Assembly (NCBI GenBank): GCA_025352325.1 | Contig: JANXTR010000009.1 | Span: 1 to 64,000, forward strand | Reading direction: 5' to 3' | Source of the DNA: Microbacteriaceae bacterium | GTDB lineage: Bacteria; Actinomycetota; Actinomycetes; Actinomycetales; Microbacteriaceae | DNA length: 64,000 nt | In this document: in pieces, positions 44,041 through 53,359 of the stretch | Layout of the letters: each line of letters opens with the position of its first letter | How positions within the stretch are numbered: position 1 is the stretch's first letter | Made by a program: the position numbers and the translations under genes | The notes under the pieces: model-generated | What the model was told of the DNA's origin: nothing | Databases searched by the model: none | The model's input: the letters and a program-made list of their open reading frames with translations, nothing else

Positions 44041-45297
44041 ATGACGACCACCATGCTCGCCCTGAGCCGCCCGACGGCCGCGCCCTGGGAGCATCCCGCC
44101 GCGTACTGGCCCGCTCTGACCGCCGCAACCGCGGAGCTGGACACCCCGCTCGGTGCGATCGCGGTCGAGGCCCTCGCTGCCAACGCCTTCGACCTGCTCG
44201 ACCGGGCCGCCGGGATGCCGATCCGCGTCGCCAGCAAGTCGGTGAGGGTGCGCGGGGTGCTCGACGCCGTGCTTGCGCTGCCCGGCTACCACGGCGTCCT
44301 CGCGTACACCCTCCCCGAGGCGCTCTGGCTGGCGGATGGCGATGCCGGGCACGACGATGTCGTCGTCGGCTACCCGAGCGTCGACCGGGCCGCGATCGCT
44401 CGCCTCGGGTCGGATGCCCGCCTCGCCGCGCGCGTCACGCTCATGATCGACGACCTCGCGCAGCTCGACCTCATCGACGCGGTGATCCCGCCCGCCCGCC
44501 GCGCCGCGCCGATCCGGCTCGCCCTCGAACTGGACTCCTCGTACGAGTCGCTGCTGCTCGGGCATGTCGGCGTGCGTCGATCGCCGATCCACACGGCTGA
44601 GGCCGCGCGCACCCTGGCCGCCGCCATCGTCGCCCGGCCCGGATTCCGGCTCGTCGGGATGATGGGCTATGAGGCCCAGATCGCCGGTGTCACCAACAAG
44701 GGCACCGGTCGCGCCGCTGCTCGAGCCTCCGTCATCCGCCGCATGCAACGCGCCAGCGCCGCCGAACTGGCCGACCGTCGGGGCGCCGCGGTGGCGGCCG
44801 TGCGCGAACTGGCGCAGCTTGAGTTCGTCAACGGCGGCGGGACCGGCTCCATCGAGACCACCCGCGCTGACGCCTCGGTGACCGAGCTGGCCGCCGGATC
44901 CGGGCTGTTCGGCCCGCACCTCTTCGACGGCTACGTGCAGTTCGCCCCCGCCCCCGCCGCCGCCTTCGCGCTCAGTGTCGTGCGTCGTCCGACTCCCGGG
45001 GTGGCGACGCTGCTCGGAGGCGGCTGGATCGCCTCCGGCCCGACCGCGCCCGACCGTCAGCCTCGGCTCGTGTGGCCCGAGGGGCTGACGACACTGGCGC
45101 GCGAGGCATCCGGCGAGGTGCAGACTCCCGTCACGGGTGCCACCGCCGCGCGGCTCAGCGTGGGGGACCGCGTGTGGCTGCGCCACACCAAGGCGGGCGA
45201 GCTCAGCGAGCACCTGAACGCCTTCGCGCTCGTGTCTGGAGACCGGTTGATCGGCGAGCTGCCCACCTACCGCGGCGAGGGGAAGGCCTTCCTGTGA
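44041..45297 (+). CDS. Alanine racemase N-terminal-type PLP protein (amino acid deaminase/aldolase-like)
   Basis: This 418-aa fold-type III PLP enzyme has the Schiff-base Lys expected in MPIRVASKSVRVRG (about residue 64), GYEAQIAG after the barrel middle, and NGGGTGSI for the phosphate. It resembles D-threonine aldolase/D-serine dehydratase-type proteins. It starts 5 nt after the MFS stop, and its TGA overlaps the next GTG. Substrate unknown. Confidence 0.82.
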   Translation: MTTTMLALSRPTAAPWEHPAAYWPALTAATAELDTPLGAIAVEALAANAFDLLDRAAGMPIRVASKSVRVRGVLDAVLALPGYHGVLAYTLPEALWLADGDAGHDDVVVGYPSVDRAAIARLGSDARLAARVTLMIDDLAQLDLIDAVIPPARRAAPIRLALELDSSYESLLLGHVGVRRSPIHTAEAARTLAAAIVARPGFRLVGMMGYEAQIAGVTNKGTGRAAARASVIRRMQRASAAELADRRGAAVAAVRELAQLEFVNGGGTGSIETTRADASVTELAAGSGLFGPHLFDGYVQFAPAPAAAFALSVVRRPTPGVATLLGGGWIASGPTAPDRQPRLVWPEGLTTLAREASGEVQTPVTGATAARLSVGDRVWLRHTKAGELSEHLNAFALVSGDRLIGELPTYRGEGKAFL

Positions 45298-46661
45298 CCA
45301 CGACCGCCTCGAAAGCTGCACGAACGGCGCGCACCGCCCCGTCTCCGCTCTTCTCGCCCGGACGCGCCTGGACCAACTGGGGCCGCGTCGAGCACGCGCA
45401 TCCGGCCCTCATCGCCCGACCGACCACGATCGACCAGGTCGTCGCGGTCGTGCGCACGGCCCGCGAGCGCGGTCTCACTGTCAAAGCCGTCGGCGCCGGA
45501 CACAGTTTCACGGCGATCGCCGCGACCGACGGGATCCTCGTCGACCTTGCCGGTCTCGACGGACTGCTCGCCGTCGACGAACGCCTGCGCCGGGTCACGC
45601 TCGGCGCCGGCACGAACCTTCACCAGCTGCCCGCCCTGCTCGCCCCCTTCGGTCTGGCCCTCGAGAACATGGGCGACATCGATCGGCAGACCGTCGCCGG
45701 TGCCACCTCGACTGGGACGCACGGCACCGGCGCGAACTTCCGGGGACTCGCGGCGCAGATCACGGGAGCCGTGCTGGTCACGGCCGACGGCAGCGTGCTG
45801 CACGTCGACGGCGCGCGGAACGCCGAACTGCTGCCCGCCGTCCGACTCGGGCTCGGGGCGCTCGGCATCGTGGTGGAGCTGACGATCCAGTGCGTTCCGG
45901 CCTTCCTGCTGCACGCGGTCGAGCATCCGGAAGGCTTCGACGAGGTGCTCGACGACTTCTCGGTGCGCGCCAGGGAATCCGACCACTTCGAGTTCTACTG
46001 GTGGCCGCACACCGACCGCGTGATGACGAAGCGCAATGCCCGGTTGCCCGGGGAGGCGCCGCGGCATCCGGTCTCGCCCTTCGGCAACTTCGTCGAGGAG
46101 CGCGTGATGTCAAACGGTGCCCTCGCGCTGATGTGCCGCGTCGGCCACCTGGCGCCCGCGCTGACCCCGCGGATCAATCGACTCGCGACCCGCGTCTACG
46201 GTGATCGCGAGTACACCGACCACTCGCACGAGGTGTTCACGGCGCCGCGCAATGTGCGGTTCCGCGAGATGGAGTACGCGATCCCGCTGCGCGCGGTGCC
46301 CGAGGCCGTGCGTGCGGTGCGGACGCTGATCGAGGCGAAGAACTGGCGGATCTCGTTCCCGGTCGAGGTGCGCGTCGCAGCCTCGGACGACAACTGGCTC
46401 TCCACTGCGCAGGGCAGGGCCTCGGGATACATCGCCGTGCACCGCTACGTCAGCGACGATCACCTGCCCTACTTCCGCGAGGTCGAGGCGATCATGAGGT
46501 CGTTCGAGGGGCGGCCGCACTGGGGCAAGATCCACTTCCAGGATGCCGCGAGCCTCGCGCCGCGCTACGAGCACTTCAGCGATTTCGTCGCGGCCCGCGA
46601 CCGCCTCGACCCCGAGCGGCTGTTCGCGAACCCGTACCTGGAGCGCGTGCTCGGCGCCTGA
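45294..46661 (+). CDS. FAD-linked oxidase, D-arabinono-1,4-lactone oxidase family
   Basis: This 455-aa protein has an N-terminal PCMH-type FAD domain (ARPTTIDQVVAVVRTARE, then GAGHSFTAIAATDGILVDL, and STGTHGTGANF) and the C-terminal ALO domain with RPHWGKIH. Family members oxidise aldonolactones or sugar alcohols with O2. It overlaps the racemase-like gene by 4 nt. The actual substrate is not evident; alditol oxidase is an alternative. Confidence 0.88.
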   Translation: MTTTASKAARTARTAPSPLFSPGRAWTNWGRVEHAHPALIARPTTIDQVVAVVRTARERGLTVKAVGAGHSFTAIAATDGILVDLAGLDGLLAVDERLRRVTLGAGTNLHQLPALLAPFGLALENMGDIDRQTVAGATSTGTHGTGANFRGLAAQITGAVLVTADGSVLHVDGARNAELLPAVRLGLGALGIVVELTIQCVPAFLLHAVEHPEGFDEVLDDFSVRARESDHFEFYWWPHTDRVMTKRNARLPGEAPRHPVSPFGNFVEERVMSNGALALMCRVGHLAPALTPRINRLATRVYGDREYTDHSHEVFTAPRNVRFREMEYAIPLRAVPEAVRAVRTLIEAKNWRISFPVEVRVAASDDNWLSTAQGRASGYIAVHRYVSDDHLPYFREVEAIMRSFEGRPHWGKIHFQDAASLAPRYEHFSDFVAARDRLDPERLFANPYLERVLGA

Positions 46662-46777
46662 CCCCGCTCGCGCCGGGCTCCTCGATGACGTTGAGCGGTC
46701 GCAGTTCGCCGGTCAGCGACCCTCAAGCGCGCCAGTTGGTGCAGTTCGACAGGCATGCGCGGATGCCGCGCGTGGCG

Positions 46778-47302
46778 TCAGACCAACCGCAGCGCGTGGA
46801 ACGGCACGTCGCCGATCCGCGCGCGACCGTGCAGCGCGTCGAGTTCGAGCACGACCGAGACACCGGCCGCGACCAGTCCCGCGTCGCCGAGCAGGCCGAG
46901 CGAGGCCTCGAGGGTGCCGCCAGTCGCGAGCACGTCGTCGAGCAGCAGCACCCGGGTGCCGGCGGGCAGCTCGTCGGTGTGCAGCTCGAGCGTCGCCGTG
47001 CCGTACTCGAGCGCGTACTTGCGGCTCACGGTCGCACGCGGCAGCTTGCCCGCCTTGCGAATCATCACGACGCCCGTGCCTGCGACGACTGCGGCCGCGG
47101 CGGCGAGCACGAAACCGCGCGCCTCGACTCCGGCGACCACGTCGAAGGTGCCGGCGAACGGGGCGATCAGCTCGTCGATCACCAGACGAAGCGCCGCGGC
47201 ATCCGCGAAGACAGGCGTCAGATCGCGGAAGACGATCCCCGGGGTCGGGAAGTCGGGCACGATCGCGCTGAGACGGTCGAGGGCCTCCGATGCGGCGGAC
47301 AC
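46778..47302 (-). CDS. apt: Adenine phosphoribosyltransferase
   Basis: It salvages adenine to AMP using PRPP. The 174-aa protein has PDFPTPGIVFRDLTPVF, the flexible RKAGKLP loop and the PRPP motif VLLLDDVLATGGT. It starts with GTG. It is divergent from lemA. Confidence 0.95.
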   Translation of the reverse strand: MSAASEALDRLSAIVPDFPTPGIVFRDLTPVFADAAALRLVIDELIAPFAGTFDVVAGVEARGFVLAAAAAVVAGTGVVMIRKAGKLPRATVSRKYALEYGTATLELHTDELPAGTRVLLLDDVLATGGTLEASLGLLGDAGLVAAGVSVVLELDALHGRARIGDVPFHALRLV

Positions 47303-47384
47303 ACTCTCAGCATGTCACGCCCCGGAAGCCGGCCTTCACGGCCTTCACCGAGCAATCGCAGAGGTTCGCGCGGCGGGCTGACCG

Positions 47385-47390
47385 TAGAAT
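47385..47390 (+). promoter_or_regulatory. -10 box, leaderless, lemA
   Basis: TAGAAT lies 7 nt before the ATG at 47398. Confidence 0.55.
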
Positions 47391-47397
47391 GATCCGC

Positions 47398-47967
47398 ATG
47401 ACCGGAACCGTCATCGCCATCATCGTCATCGTCGCCCTCGTGGTGATCATCGGGATCTACCTCCTCACGACCTACAACGGCCTCGTGCGCTTCAACGTGC
47501 GCGTCGACGAGGCATGGAGCGACATCACGGTGCAGCTCAAGCGTCGAGCCGACCTGATCCCCAACCTGATCAATACGGTGAAGGGCTACGCGACGCACGA
47601 GTCGTCGGTCTTCGAGGCGGTGACCCAGGCCCGTGCGGCATCGATCAACGCCGGTACGCCGGCTGAGGCGTCTGCCGCCGAGAACCAGTTGCAGGGCACG
47701 CTGAAGAGCCTCTTCGCGGTGGCTGAGGCCTACCCGCAGCTCCAGGCGAACCAGGGCTTCCTGCAGCTGCAGGCCGAGCTGGTCGACACTGAGGACAAGA
47801 TCCAGGCCGCGCGCCGCTTCTACAACGGTGGGGTCCGCGAGCTCAACACCAAGATCAAGACCTTCCCGAACACGCTCTTCGTGCGCAGCCTCGGATTCAC
47901 GGAGCGTGACTTCTTCGAAGTCGACGACGCTGCCGCGATCGCCGAGCCGCCCAAGGTCCAGTTCTGA
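47398..47967 (+). CDS. LemA family membrane protein
   Basis: This 189-aa protein has an N-terminal helix (about 3-24) and the LemA coiled-coil domain (RFNVRVDEAWSDITVQLKRR, DLIPNLINTVKGYA, and ARRFYNGGVRELNTKIKTFP). It usually occurs with an M48 peptidase, here 30 nt downstream; the pair may work on membrane protein quality control. The exact function is unknown. Confidence 0.93.
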   Translation: MTGTVIAIIVIVALVVIIGIYLLTTYNGLVRFNVRVDEAWSDITVQLKRRADLIPNLINTVKGYATHESSVFEAVTQARAASINAGTPAEASAAENQLQGTLKSLFAVAEAYPQLQANQGFLQLQAELVDTEDKIQAARRFYNGGVRELNTKIKTFPNTLFVRSLGFTERDFFEVDDAAAIAEPPKVQF

Positions 47968-47997
47968 TCCACCCACCGACTCAGAGGACGGCATCGC

Positions 47998-48888
47998 ATG
48001 TATAGCGCGATCGCCGCGAACAAGCGCAACACCGTCATCATCATCGCGGTCTTCCTGGTGATCATCGGCGGCCTCGGCGCGGTCGCGGCCTTGATCCTGA
48101 ACGACTGGACCATCGCCATCGTGGTGTTCGCGATCGCGGCGGCCTACTCGGTCTTCCAGTACTTCGCCGCGGGGGCGGAGACACTCGCGCTGAGCGGTGC
48201 CCGCGAGATCCAGAAGGCCGACAACCCGCGGCTGTATCGCATCGTCGAGAACCTGTCGATCACCGACGGACTGCCGATGCCCAAGGTCTACATCATCAAC
48301 GACCCGGCCCCGAACGCCTTCGCGACCGGACGCGACCCGGAGCACGCCGCCGTGTGCGCGACGACCGGCCTGCTCGACCTCATGGACGACCGCGAGCTCG
48401 AAGGCGTCATGGCGCACGAGATGGGGCACGTCAAGAACTACGACATCCGGGTCTCGCTCATCGTCTTCGGCCTGGTCGTCGCCGTGGGTCTGATCTCGGA
48501 CATCCTGTTCCGGATGATCTTCTTCGGCACCCGCTCGCGCGACAGCAACATGGGCGGGCCGGCGATCCTGGTCGTCATCGCGATCGGACTCGTGGCCGCG
48601 ATCCTCGCGCCGCTTACCGCCGCGGTCGTGCAGGCCGCCATCTCACGGCAGCGGGAGTACCTCGCCGATGCCACCAGCGCGATGACGACCCGCGACCCGG
48701 AGGGCCTCGAGACGGCGCTCGCGAAGCTGCAGACCAACGCGCGGCCGGTCGCCCGCACCAACAGCTCGATGGCGCACCTCTGGATCGCCGACCCGAACCG
48801 CCCCGGCATCATGAGCCGCCTGTTCAGCACGCACCCGCCGATCCCCGACCGCATCGCGCGGCTCGAGGCCAACGCCACAAAGTTCTAG
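47998..48888 (+). CDS. M48 family membrane zinc metalloprotease, HtpX-like
   Basis: This 296-aa protein has two N-terminal helices, the zinc site HEMGH (about 139-143) with the downstream Glu in SRQREYLADATS, and two further helices (about 155-180, 190-215). HtpX-type proteases degrade misfolded membrane proteins. Two-gene operon with lemA. Confidence 0.93.
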   Translation: MYSAIAANKRNTVIIIAVFLVIIGGLGAVAALILNDWTIAIVVFAIAAAYSVFQYFAAGAETLALSGAREIQKADNPRLYRIVENLSITDGLPMPKVYIINDPAPNAFATGRDPEHAAVCATTGLLDLMDDRELEGVMAHEMGHVKNYDIRVSLIVFGLVVAVGLISDILFRMIFFGTRSRDSNMGGPAILVVIAIGLVAAILAPLTAAVVQAAISRQREYLADATSAMTTRDPEGLETALAKLQTNARPVARTNSSMAHLWIADPNRPGIMSRLFSTHPPIPDRIARLEANATKF

Positions 48889-48896
48889 GCGAAGTT

Positions 48897-50108
48897 TTAG
48901 GCCGAGCGCACCGACGTCCCCAGCGCCGCCGCCAGCGGGCGCGCCGCATCGCCGCGATCCATGACCTCGATGTCGCCGAGTCCCTGCCAGGCGGCCGTCT
49001 CGCGGAGCAGAGGAACGAGCCGCTCCGCCAGACCGATCGGCCCGGCCGGCGCCCCCTCCTCGTGCCAGGCGGACTGCACGCGCAGCATGCCGTTCTGCCG
49101 ATCCGACTTGAGATCGATGCGTCCGGCCAGGGCTTCGTCGACCAGAACGGGCAGCGTGTAGTAGCCGAACTTCCGCTGCGAGGCCGGGGTGTAGATCTCG
49201 ATCCGGTAGTGGAATCCGAACATCGTCAGCGCGCGCGTGCGCTCCCAGACGATCGGGTCGAAGGGGGAGAGCAGCGCGGTCGCCTCGATCCGACGCGGGA
49301 TGCGGGCCTCGGCGTGCAGGTACGCGGGGGAACCCCAGCCGGGTACCGTGACGCGATGCAGCTCACCGGCATCCATCAGCTCCTGGATCGCGGTCGTGGT
49401 GACGGCGTTGCCGAGCCGGTAGTAGTCGGCGATGTCTTTCGCGGTGCCGATGCCGAGCGCGCGGCTAGCGCGGCGAACCAACTCGCGGATCGCCACCTCC
49501 GTTGGGATCTCGATGTTCAGCAACGGGGCCGGTATCACCTGCTCGGGCAGCGCATACGCACGCTCGAAGTTGCTGCGCCCGGCCGACACCACCTCGCCCC
49601 AGTCGAAGAGGAACTCGAGCCCCTGTTTCACATCGCTCCAGCCCCACCACGGTCCCTTGCGCACGTTCTCGACGTGGTCAAATCGGCTCGCGGCCAGCGG
49701 ACCCTTGTCGGCCAGCTCGGCCTTCAGCCAGTCGAGCATCGGCCGATTGCCCCGCACCCACTCGTGCTGGCCGTACTTCTCGCGCATCCGTGCCTTGCGG
49801 AAAGCGAACAGCGGGAAATCGACCATCGGGATGAATGTCGCGACGTGCGCCAGGTACTCGGTGTACGGACCGCGCCGGGCGAAGGTCAGCGTGTCGAGCA
49901 GCGCCTTGTCGTAGCTGCCGAGCCGGGCGAACACCGGCAGGTAGTGGCTGCGCTCGAACACGTTGACCGAGTCGATCTGCAGCAGACCGAGCCGCCCGAT
50001 GAGCAGGTTCAGCTGGCGGGTGCCGACGACCTCGGGACGCGGCTGGCCGAAGCCCTGCGCGGCGAGCGCGATCCGCCGAGCGGATGCGGACGAGATCGTG
50101 TCGGGCAC
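48897..50108 (-). CDS. YcaQ-type winged-helix DNA glycosylase
   Basis: This 403-aa protein matches the crosslink-repair glycosylase YcaQ/AZL family: an N-terminal HTH followed by the LGLLQIDSVNVFERSHYLPV segment that includes the catalytic QxD, FARRGPYTEYLAHVA, and the C-terminal FDPIVWERTRA and YKLP-like stretch. It unhooks interstrand crosslinks. The GTG at 50108 has a TAGGGT box 6 nt upstream. Confidence 0.88.
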   Translation of the reverse strand: MPDTISSASARRIALAAQGFGQPRPEVVGTRQLNLLIGRLGLLQIDSVNVFERSHYLPVFARLGSYDKALLDTLTFARRGPYTEYLAHVATFIPMVDFPLFAFRKARMREKYGQHEWVRGNRPMLDWLKAELADKGPLAASRFDHVENVRKGPWWGWSDVKQGLEFLFDWGEVVSAGRSNFERAYALPEQVIPAPLLNIEIPTEVAIRELVRRASRALGIGTAKDIADYYRLGNAVTTTAIQELMDAGELHRVTVPGWGSPAYLHAEARIPRRIEATALLSPFDPIVWERTRALTMFGFHYRIEIYTPASQRKFGYYTLPVLVDEALAGRIDLKSDRQNGMLRVQSAWHEEGAPAGPIGLAERLVPLLRETAAWQGLGDIEVMDRGDAARPLAAALGTSVRSA

Positions 50109-50114
50109 GGGTCG

Positions 50115-50120
50115 ACCCTA
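50115..50120 (-). promoter_or_regulatory. -10 box, leaderless, ycaQ-type gene
   Basis: TAGGGT (minus strand) lies 6 nt before the GTG at 50108. Confidence 0.5.
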
Positions 50121-50139
50121 GCGAGCAGGGCCGACCTTG

Positions 50140-50820
50140 CTAGACCCGTGCCTCCTCCAGCTCCGGGATCTGCACCACCCCGTCGAGCACGTGGTCGTGC
50201 GGATGCCGCTCCAGCTCGTTGCGCGTCAGCGCCCCGGTCGTCACCCCGACCGCGATCACCCCGGCGTTGCACGCGGCCTGGAGGTCGACGATCGTGTCGC
50301 CGGCCGCCAGCACGCGGCGCACGTCGGCGATCCCGGTCGCCTCCATGGCGTGATGGATCAGGTACGGGGCCGGGCGTCCGCTGCGCACGTGCGAGGTGGT
50401 CACGACGGCATCGAGCAGTTCGCCCGGTCCAACCTTCCAGCCGAGCGACTCGAGCAGCGGCAGGGCGACAGCGTCGTCGAAGCCGGTGGTCAGCGCGATC
50501 TTCACGCCGCGATCCCGCAGCGTCGCGAGCGCGTCGACGACGCCGGGGAGGGCGACTGGCGGCGACTCCAGGTAGAACTGGTCGAGCAGGGAGCGAAAGC
50601 GACCGAACGCCGCGCGCACCGCCTTCTCCTCCGCCGGAACGTGGCCCAGTCGCATCAGGGCGGTAATCGCCTCCACCTTGTCGGTGCCCATCCAGTGCTG
50701 CAGGTCGGCAGGGGCGACGGTCGCGCCGGTCTCCTCGACCGCGCTGCGAAGCGCAACGTACACGGCGCCGCGATCGTCGATGGTGGTTCCGGCCATGTCG
50801 AGGGCGACGAGATCGATCAT
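50140..50820 (-). CDS. Phosphonatase-like HAD hydrolase (PhnX-like, TIGR03351 type)
   Basis: This 226-aa HAD-superfamily protein has motif I as LDMAGTT with D8 as nucleophile and the Ala two residues later that marks phosphonoacetaldehyde hydrolases. A Lys in the cap motif WMGTDK (K48) fits the Schiff-base Lys of PhnX. Motif II is ALTTGFD and a late GDTIVDLQAA is motif IV. C-P bond hydrolysis of phosphonoacetaldehyde or a close analogue is inferred. The ATG at 50820 is used; a longer frame open upstream runs into the divergent gene. Confidence 0.82.
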   Translation of the reverse strand: MIDLVALDMAGTTIDDRGAVYVALRSAVEETGATVAPADLQHWMGTDKVEAITALMRLGHVPAEEKAVRAAFGRFRSLLDQFYLESPPVALPGVVDALATLRDRGVKIALTTGFDDAVALPLLESLGWKVGPGELLDAVVTTSHVRSGRPAPYLIHHAMEATGIADVRRVLAAGDTIVDLQAACNAGVIAVGVTTGALTRNELERHPHDHVLDGVVQIPELEEARV

Positions 50821-50923
50821 CGGTCGATCATGACGGGCTCCGGCAACGGGACGGTGAACATCCGGCGACCACCGCGCGGATGGTCTTGCGGCCCTCGGCT
50901 CTCGCGCGCGAGAGTGCCGTACT

Positions 50924-52042
50924 GTGACCACCGCACGCAGCTCCGATGTCCTCATCGTGGGGGCCGGCATCGTCGGCCTCGCCTACGCCCTCGCCGCCGT
51001 CGAACGCGGGTTGAGCGTGACGATCATCGACCGGGATGCCCGCGCCGTCGGTGCCTCGGTGCGCAACTTCGGGCACGCCTGCGTGACGGCGCAGAGCGGC
51101 GAACTGTTGGATCTCGCCCTCGTCTCCCGCGAGAAGTGGCTGCGGTACGGGGGGCTCGCCGGCTTCTTCCACGTGGAGTCGGGGGCGGTGGCGGTTGCCC
51201 GCACGGCTGCCGAGTCCGCGGTCCTGGAGGAGCTCTGCGCTGCGCGCTCGAGCCGACACGTGCAGCTGCTGACTGAGCACGAGGTGCGGCAGCGGATGGG
51301 TGTCGCATCCGATCCGACGATCCGCGGCGGAGCCCTGCTGCACGACGATCTGCGCGTCGACCCGCGCGAGGCCGTCGGGGCGCTCGCGGCCTGGCTGGCC
51401 GCGCAGCCCGGGGTCGAGTTCTTCTGGCGCACCAGCTTCCTCGGGGCCGCCGACGGGGTTGTCAGCACGAGCCGCGGCGAGTTCCGGGCGCCGCGCACCC
51501 TCGTCTGCGTCGGTCATGACCTCGACCTGCTGTACCCCGATCTCGCGGACGAGTACGAGGTCGAGCGCTGCGCCCTCCAGATGGCGCGGGTGACTGCTCC
51601 GGCCGGATTCACGCTCGGTCCGGCCGTGATGACCGGCACGTCCATGCTGCGCTACCCCGCGTTCGTGGAGACGGATGCCGCGGCCTCCCTGCGCACGGAG
51701 ATGGCGGCCGAGCATCCGGAGCTTCTCGACATCGTGGCGAACGTGATGCTCACCCAGCGGCCGGACGGGACCCTCCTCGTCGGCGACTCCCACCGCTACG
51801 GGCTCACGCAGGATCCCTTCCTCGCGGAGCCCACGACCGACACGCTGCTCGCCGAGGTCCGCCGTCTGCTCGGGATCGAGCTCAGCGTGATCGAGCGCTG
51901 GCAGGGCGTCTACGCCTCGAGTGCGCGGCAGCCCTTCCTCCTCGCCGAGGCCGCCCCGGGCGTCACCGCCGTGATCGTCACGAGCGGCGTCGGCATGACG
52001 ATCTCGCTCGGGCTCGCCGAGAAGACGTTCGCCGGTTTCTGA
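50924..52042 (+). CDS. FAD-dependent amino(phosphonate) oxidoreductase (TIGR03364 type)
   Basis: This 372-aa DAO-fold flavoenzyme begins with the FAD motif VLIVGAGIVGLAYALAAVERG and has RNFGHACVTAQSGE, LVCVGHDLD and a late YASSARQPF...SGVGMT. The family is known to occur beside PhnX-like hydrolases and is proposed to oxidatively deaminate aminophosphonates. It diverges from that hydrolase here, and the importer follows after 157 bp. No PhnW transaminase is present, which supports the oxidase route. Confidence 0.8.
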   Translation: MTTARSSDVLIVGAGIVGLAYALAAVERGLSVTIIDRDARAVGASVRNFGHACVTAQSGELLDLALVSREKWLRYGGLAGFFHVESGAVAVARTAAESAVLEELCAARSSRHVQLLTEHEVRQRMGVASDPTIRGGALLHDDLRVDPREAVGALAAWLAAQPGVEFFWRTSFLGAADGVVSTSRGEFRAPRTLVCVGHDLDLLYPDLADEYEVERCALQMARVTAPAGFTLGPAVMTGTSMLRYPAFVETDAAASLRTEMAAEHPELLDIVANVMLTQRPDGTLLVGDSHRYGLTQDPFLAEPTTDTLLAEVRRLLGIELSVIERWQGVYASSARQPFLLAEAAPGVTAVIVTSGVGMTISLGLAEKTFAGF

Positions 52043-52072
52043 CATCACACGGCCTCCTGAACCGCCCCGAGC

Positions 52073-52105
52073 GTTCACCTGCCTGTGCCCGTCGTGTAAC
52101 CCGAC
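52073..52105 (+). promoter_or_regulatory. PHO-box-like 11-nt direct repeats
   Basis: Three consecutive 11-nt units read GTTCACCTGCC, TGTGCCCGTCG and TGTAACCCGAC. The first matches the GTTCACC unit of the Streptomyces PhoP box exactly; the others match only in part. They lie 95-127 nt upstream of the binding-protein gene of the presumed phosphonate importer. Confidence 0.45.
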
Positions 52106-52111
52106 GAGCAC
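52085..52111. repeat. Inverted repeat in the importer promoter region
   Basis: GTGCCCGTCG pairs with CGACGAGCAC (9 of 10) around a 7-nt spacer. It overlaps the PHO-box-like repeats and could be a second operator or an RNA hairpin. Confidence 0.4.
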
Positions 52112-52199
52112 AGTCTGAGCGCTGGATCGCCCCCGGGATCCCAGAGTCCGCTCACAGCGCGGACGACCGAGGGCGAGCCATGGGAAGGGAACACATTCC

Positions 52200-53348
52200 A
52201 TGAAGAAGCGTCTTCTCGCATCGACCGCGGTCCTCGCGGTCGCGGCATTCGCGCTCACCGCCTGCGCCGGCACAGCCGGCAGCGGCAGCTCCGCCAGCGG
52301 CCTCAGCAAGGCGGATGCCGCCAAGGCCACCAGCGCCACCGATTTCGGCGGTATCGACGGTCTCGTCGCCGCCGCCAACGCCGAGGGTCAGCTCAACGTC
52401 ATCACCCTGCCGCCGTCGTGGGCCAACTACGGCAAGATCATCGCGGGCTTCGAGAAGAAGTACCCGAAGATCACCATCAACTCGGCCAACCCCGACGGCT
52501 CCTCCGCCGACGAGGTCTCCGCCGCCAAGGCGCAGAAGGGCCAGGACACCGCCCCCGACGTCTTCGACATGGGGACCGCTGTGCTGCAGCAGAACCTGGA
52601 CCTGGTCGCGCCGTACAAGGTCGCGAACTGGGCAGACATCCCGGCCGACTTCAAGGACGCCAAGGGCGCCTGGTACTACGACTACAGCGGCCTGATGTCG
52701 ATCGGCTACGACAGCAAAGTCATCAAGACCGCGCCGAAGTCCATCGACGACCTTCTCGGTTCGGCCTACCAGGGCAAGGTGGCCATCAAGGGCGACCCGA
52801 CCCAGGCCAACGAGGCCGCCTCGGCCGTCTACCTCGCCGCGCTGCAGAGCAAGGGGACCGCCGCCGACATCCAGCCCGGCATCGACTTCTTCGGCAAGCT
52901 GAAAAAGGCTGGCAACTTCCTGGCGGTCACGCCCACCCAGGCCACGGTCGCCTCGGGCGAGACCCCGGTCGTGTTGCAGTGGTCGTACAACAACCTCGCG
53001 TGGGGCGCCGCAGGCGGCACCTCGGGCAACCCGGACTACAAGACGGTGATCCTGCCCGGGACCGCGCTCGGCTCGTACTACAACCAGGCCATCAACGTGG
53101 ACGCCCCGCACCCCGCGGCCGCCCGCCTGTGGGAGGAGTACATCTACAGCCCCGAGGCGCAGAACCTGTACCTCGCCGCCGGTGCGTACCCCGCCACGCT
53201 GCAGGCCATGATCGGCGCCAAGACGGTCGACCAGAAGACGCTGACGACGGTCGGTGAGCCGCCGAAGGACTTCGTGCAGCTGAGCGCCGACCAGGCGACC
53301 AGAGCCGGCGCGCTGCTCAGCTCCAAGTGGGCAGCGGCGATCGGCTGA
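52200..53348 (+). CDS. ABC transporter substrate-binding lipoprotein, probably aminophosphonate
   Basis: This 382-aa protein has a signal peptide ending in the lipobox LTAC (Cys at about 22) and a Fe/spermidine/AEP-type binding protein fold (LVAAANAEGQLNVITLPPSW, then DVFDMGTAVLQQN, and WYYDYSGLMSIGYDSK). It is the first gene of a complete importer. The location beside a PhnX-like hydrolase and FAD oxidase suggests 2-aminoethylphosphonate or a derivative as ligand; polyamine or iron are less likely alternatives. The ATG follows GGGAAGGGAAC. Confidence 0.85.
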   Translation: MKKRLLASTAVLAVAAFALTACAGTAGSGSSASGLSKADAAKATSATDFGGIDGLVAAANAEGQLNVITLPPSWANYGKIIAGFEKKYPKITINSANPDGSSADEVSAAKAQKGQDTAPDVFDMGTAVLQQNLDLVAPYKVANWADIPADFKDAKGAWYYDYSGLMSIGYDSKVIKTAPKSIDDLLGSAYQGKVAIKGDPTQANEAASAVYLAALQSKGTAADIQPGIDFFGKLKKAGNFLAVTPTQATVASGETPVVLQWSYNNLAWGAAGGTSGNPDYKTVILPGTALGSYYNQAINVDAPHPAAARLWEEYIYSPEAQNLYLAAGAYPATLQAMIGAKTVDQKTLTTVGEPPKDFVQLSADQATRAGALLSSKWAAAIG

Positions 53349-53359
53349 TCGCCCCTCTC

